NCBI GenBank assembly: GCA_937868145.1
Contig: CALMMH010000805.1
Location: 1-8,520, forward strand
Direction of reading: 5' to 3'
DNA: 8,520 bases
DNA from: an uncultured Phycisphaerales bacterium
GTDB taxonomy: Bacteria; Planctomycetota; Phycisphaerae; Sedimentisphaerales; Anaerobacaceae
This document shows positions 6,053-8,520 of the stretch, one piece after another. Made by a program: the position numbers and the translations under genes. A model generated the notes under the pieces. The model made no database searches. It was not told the DNA's origin and was given only the letters and a program-made list of their open reading frames with translations. Position 1 is the stretch's first letter. Each line of letters opens with the position of its first letter.

Positions 6053-7582
6053 ATGTCTACGCCGGTTGTGAATTTCGGGGAAGTCACGGTCAGCACGGGC
6101 TATAACGCCTCAGACGTCACGATTGTGCTCACGACGGGGCATGGCTCGCGGCTGCCCTCGACCTTTCCCTTTCCGCTCTCCTGGTGGGATAGCACGCTCT
6201 ACGCGAGTCCCGCGAAAGATCCGAATCGAGAAATCGTCATCTGCACGAATCGCTCAGGGGATACGCTCACAGTGACGCGGGCCGGGGAAGGCACCAGCGC
6301 CAGCGTCAAAAATACCGCCTCGCATACCTATCTGATGGCGGCCACACTCACCGCGGGAATGGTAGGGGAACTGCAAAGCCTCGCGCTCTCGCAGGATTTT
6401 CGAGGCCTGCGGCTGCAAACGCATCCGGACTCAGACAAATCAGCGAGCCAGGTCAGGCTGATTCACGCCGATGCCATCGTGATGAGCGATGGGCAGGAGG
6501 TCGATACCTGGGACGATCTGGACGCCGATCTCACCGGGTCCGGATTGGGCGGGATTGATACGGGATCAGAAGCCGCCTCGGTCTGGTATGAAATCCGCGC
6601 CCTCTGGAACGGCACGCTGAAGAAGCTCCAATTCCATCGGGCGAAAGATTACCTCCTCGATCAGACCTATACCACGCCGGATGATGGTGCCTATATTCTG
6701 CGCCGGGCCACGGGCAATGCGAATACGAAATTGTCACAGGGATTCAAGGTGGCGGTCGCGGGGCCGGTCGAATTCGTCGATGTCAAACTGGTGCGGACCG
6801 GCGCGGTCGTCGGCAATATCTGGTTCACCATTGAGGCGACCAGCGGCGGCGTCCCGAGCGGCACCCCCCTCGCCACGTCCGATAAACTCGACGCCTCGCG
6901 CATTCTGACGACGGCCATCTTTCTGCGTGTCCCGTTCCGCGCGCCCGCCTCGCTCTCAGCCGCGACGCAGTATCATCTCGTGCTCAATGGCGATTATACG
7001 TTGAGCGATACCGTGTGCATTTCGTGGCGGGCGGATCTCACCGGCGCGACCTATGCGAACGGCAATGCGGCCTGGGCCAACGCGACCCCGACCTGGACGA
7101 ATGACGCGGGCAACGATTTCCTATTCAAACTCTATGTGACGGAAAACAACGTGACGTATACGCCGCCCACCGGGTATACGCATGCGCTGATCGGCTATTG
7201 CTACAACGATGCGAGCAGCAACCTGAAGAATTTCCGCGCGAACAATCGGATCGTGGCATGCGGCGCCGACCCGGATTGGCTCCTCGGCACATTTGGCGCC
7301 GCGACGGCGCTCGTGGATCTGTTCGCCTTTGTGCCGCCGATTCCCGTCACGGTGATTTTCACGACCTATCAAATCACGGCCAGCAGTGGATCGGTGTACG
7401 CGGATCTGGCGAGTACCGATGCCACATGTGGGGCCACACCGGGACGTGGGGCGGTAATGATCGTCGTGTCGCTCGGCTCGTGGGATTCGACACCGCCAGT
7501 CGGTCTCGGCCCCTATCAGGGGCTCATGCTCGATGTGGCGGCGGCGTCAGCGAAACCCAATTTGGCATCATTCATCTGGTAG
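6053..7582 (+). CDS. Modular tail fibre/tip protein with choice-of-anchor-like domain
   Basis: The 509-residue product appears to be a fibre or baseplate-tip protein. Residues 1-105 form a module common in phage tail proteins: 'VTVSTGYNASDVTIVLTTGHG', 'FPLSWWDSTLYASPAKDPN', 'EIVICTNRSGDTLTVTRAGE', 'GTSASVKNTASHTYLMA'. About 118-205 has the fibre pattern 'LRLQTHPD...LIHADAIVMSDGQEV...DTGSEAASVWYEI'. About 228-365 ('GFKVAVAGPVEFVDVKLVRTG' through 'FLFKLYV') resembles choice-of-anchor carbohydrate-binding-like beta-sandwiches. About 369-405 ('TPPTGYTHALIGYCYNDAS') looks like the continuation of the earlier fibre module, so the beta-sandwich may be inserted into it. The C-terminus is hydrophobic and Gly/Ala-rich. 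ATG 6053 follows GAGGA at 6043-6047. There is no membrane anchor or enzyme motif. Binding to a host or another fibre protein is likely but not shown. Confidence 0.68.
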   Translation: MSTPVVNFGEVTVSTGYNASDVTIVLTTGHGSRLPSTFPFPLSWWDSTLYASPAKDPNREIVICTNRSGDTLTVTRAGEGTSASVKNTASHTYLMAATLTAGMVGELQSLALSQDFRGLRLQTHPDSDKSASQVRLIHADAIVMSDGQEVDTWDDLDADLTGSGLGGIDTGSEAASVWYEIRALWNGTLKKLQFHRAKDYLLDQTYTTPDDGAYILRRATGNANTKLSQGFKVAVAGPVEFVDVKLVRTGAVVGNIWFTIEATSGGVPSGTPLATSDKLDASRILTTAIFLRVPFRAPASLSAATQYHLVLNGDYTLSDTVCISWRADLTGATYANGNAAWANATPTWTNDAGNDFLFKLYVTENNVTYTPPTGYTHALIGYCYNDASSNLKNFRANNRIVACGADPDWLLGTFGAATALVDLFAFVPPIPVTVIFTTYQITASSGSVYADLASTDATCGATPGRGAVMIVVSLGSWDSTPPVGLGPYQGLMLDVAAASAKPNLASFIW

Positions 7583-7593
7583 GAGACGACAGC

Positions 7594-7923
7594 ATGTATC
7601 CCTGGATCTACGCGAAATCAACCGGCGAATGGCTCTCTGGCGGCCCGTGCGAGCCGCGTTACGATCCGGCCACGCAAGGCGTCTGCGTGCTCGTGCGCCA
7701 TCCCGATCCACGACTGGAACGGTATGACGGAGCCACGAGCAGTCGTCCGGCCACGACACAGGAGATCAGCGAGTACGATGCGGCGCAACTGACGGCCATC
7801 GCCCTGGGCCGGTTCGACCATGAGAAATTAGTGAAGGCCGTCGCGATCTATTTCGCACAGAAGATGGCGATTCCGTTGGCCACGGCGAAAAGCGATATTC
7901 TCACGATTTATCGAGGACTGTAA
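7594..7923 (+). CDS. Small conserved phage protein (tail region)
   Basis: The 109-residue product belongs to a small conserved phage protein type seen near tail fibre genes; no function is known to me. The N-terminal half is beta-rich ('YPWIYAKSTGEWLSGG' then 'YDPATQGVCVLVRHPDPRLERYDG'), and after a short 'RPATTQEI' linker the C-terminal half is helical, ending 'LVKAVAIYFAQKMAIP...AKSDILTIYRGL'. Start ATG 7594 is chosen because AGGAG lies at 7581-7585, eight bases upstream and overlapping the preceding gene's TAG (7580-7582). The same frame is open far upstream, but that part lies inside the preceding gene and is unlikely to be coding. No signal peptide or membrane segment is seen. A fibre-assembly or minor tail role is only a guess from position. 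Confidence 0.6.
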   Translation: MYPWIYAKSTGEWLSGGPCEPRYDPATQGVCVLVRHPDPRLERYDGATSSRPATTQEISEYDAAQLTAIALGRFDHEKLVKAVAIYFAQKMAIPLATAKSDILTIYRGL

Positions 7924-7953
7924 TTCACGACGAGGACAAGGAGGACACAGAAC
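7924..7953 (+). promoter_or_regulatory. Leader with strong SD
   Basis: This 30-base gap contains ACGACGA at 7928-7934 followed by AAGGAGGA at 7938-7945, eight bases before ATG 7954. It repeats the design at 83-107, where ACGACGA and AAGGAGGA also lie in this order and with nearly the same spacing. Confidence 0.5.
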
Positions 7954-8520
7954 ATGAGCACCGACATGCGAGCATTACTCCATAGCATGCCAGCGGAGGA
8001 GCAGGCACGGCTCCCGCTCCCGCGTTTGCGCGTCCTGCGGCGGGCGACGTTCAGCGAGCACGTCGCCGAGATGCCGATCCCCGAGGCGTTGACGAAATGG
8101 GTCGCCATGATGACGGCGTTCTATCCGGGCGGCGTATCCGTCTGGGACATCCGCATGCCCTGGCTGGAGGCGCTGATGGTCGTGCGCTATGGCGAGGATA
8201 CCGGGAGCTGGCCGGCTGAATTTTCCGAGGGCGATGTGCAGCGGGCGCAGGACTGGGTCAATCTCAAACATCCCTACGGCGTGGCCTATCCCCCCTCGAC
8301 CAGCGACACGCTGATGAGTTATGGCCTCCTGCTGTTGGGCGGGATTGGCCTGCTGATGGCGGCGAGTCAGATGGATTGGCGGCTGTTGTTCCTGCTGCCA
8401 CTGCTCGGCACGGCCATGACGGACTATCTCGAAAACAAATTGGCCGATCATCTGTTCCGCACGACCAGTTATACCAAACCGACGGTGCTCGCGGTGGGCC
8501 TCTTTACCGCCGCACCGGGC
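7954..8520 (+). CDS. Partial: membrane-segment protein fused in frame to a small tail-fibre domain
   Basis: The frame stays open to the window end (189 codons visible, no stop). Residues 1-118 are soluble and not recognised, rich in Trp and charged residues. About 120-138 ('LMSYGLLLLGGIGLLMAAS') and 144-154 ('LLFLLPLLGTA') form two hydrophobic segments joined by 'QMDWR', which could be a membrane hairpin. From residue 155 (ATG 8416) the sequence changes to 'MTDYLENKLADHLFRTTSYT' and 'PTVLAVGLFTAAPG', the typical start of a family of small phage tail-fibre proteins. This may be a true fusion, or two genes that appear joined because of an indel: ATGA at 8416-8419 is the classic overlap of two separate genes, but the visible upstream frame does not use that stop. 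There is no SD before 8416. The 7954 start has a strong SD (7938-7945). Confidence 0.6.
   Translation, partial: MSTDMRALLHSMPAEEQARLPLPRLRVLRRATFSEHVAEMPIPEALTKWVAMMTAFYPGGVSVWDIRMPWLEALMVVRYGEDTGSWPAEFSEGDVQRAQDWVNLKHPYGVAYPPSTSDTLMSYGLLLLGGIGLLMAASQMDWRLLFLLPLLGTAMTDYLENKLADHLFRTTSYTKPTVLAVGLFTAAPG

Noticed and set aside
7198..7593. Upstream extension of the 7594-7923 frame into the preceding fibre gene
   Set aside because: The translation is Arg/Gly-rich and unlike a family, whereas ATG 7594 has a well-placed SD and matches the conserved protein start.

Overview
The window is a structural-gene segment of a tailed phage or prophage. All recognisable genes lie on the + strand, tightly packed, in classical tail-module order: tail tube protein, a small accessory protein, tail assembly chaperone with a frameshifted extension, tape measure, tail hub with an adhesin-like tip, fibre or tip protein, a small conserved protein, and a last gene that runs off the window. 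No sheath, spike or other contractile-tail gene is seen, so a long non-contractile (siphovirus-type) tail is most likely, although a sheath gene could lie upstream. DNA is GC-rich (roughly 60% by spot counts). There is no host marker gene, so the host cannot be named beyond a GC-rich bacterium, and the window cannot tell a free phage from a prophage: no integrase, att site or host flank is visible.

Layout. 1-107 is a leader or spacer with a strong Shine-Dalgarno (SD) sequence. 108-536 encodes the tail tube subunit. 604-981 encodes a 125-residue beta-rich protein. 982-1069 is an intergenic stretch with a long inverted repeat. 1070-1486 encodes the tail assembly chaperone (lambda gpG counterpart), and 1441-1788 a second chaperone domain in the -1 frame (lambda gpT counterpart, DUF4035-like), joined through an A AAA AAC slippery heptamer at 1435-1441. 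1785-4241 is the tape measure, 4241-6037 the tail hub with a glycine-rich tip, 6053-7582 a modular fibre protein, 7594-7923 a small conserved phage protein, and 7954 to the window end an incomplete gene. The last one joins a soluble domain and two hydrophobic segments to the start of a small tail-fibre domain.

How they work together. The gpG-like chaperone and its rarer frameshifted GT form would coat the tape measure and recruit tail tube subunits. Tube subunits polymerise along the tape measure to a length set by that protein. The hub closes the distal end, and the glycine-rich tip and downstream fibre proteins probably contact the host surface. Stop/start overlaps (GTGA at 1785-1788, TGATG at 4239-4243), short gaps and the absence of internal promoters or U-tailed terminators suggest one polycistronic late transcript.

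Most notable points: the frameshift cassette, whose stem contains the zero-frame stop codon; the in-frame fusion at the right end; the hub-adhesin fusion with a lower-GC tip; and the structured intergenic region before the chaperone. No wholly new system such as a defence island or non-coding RNA element is supported here.
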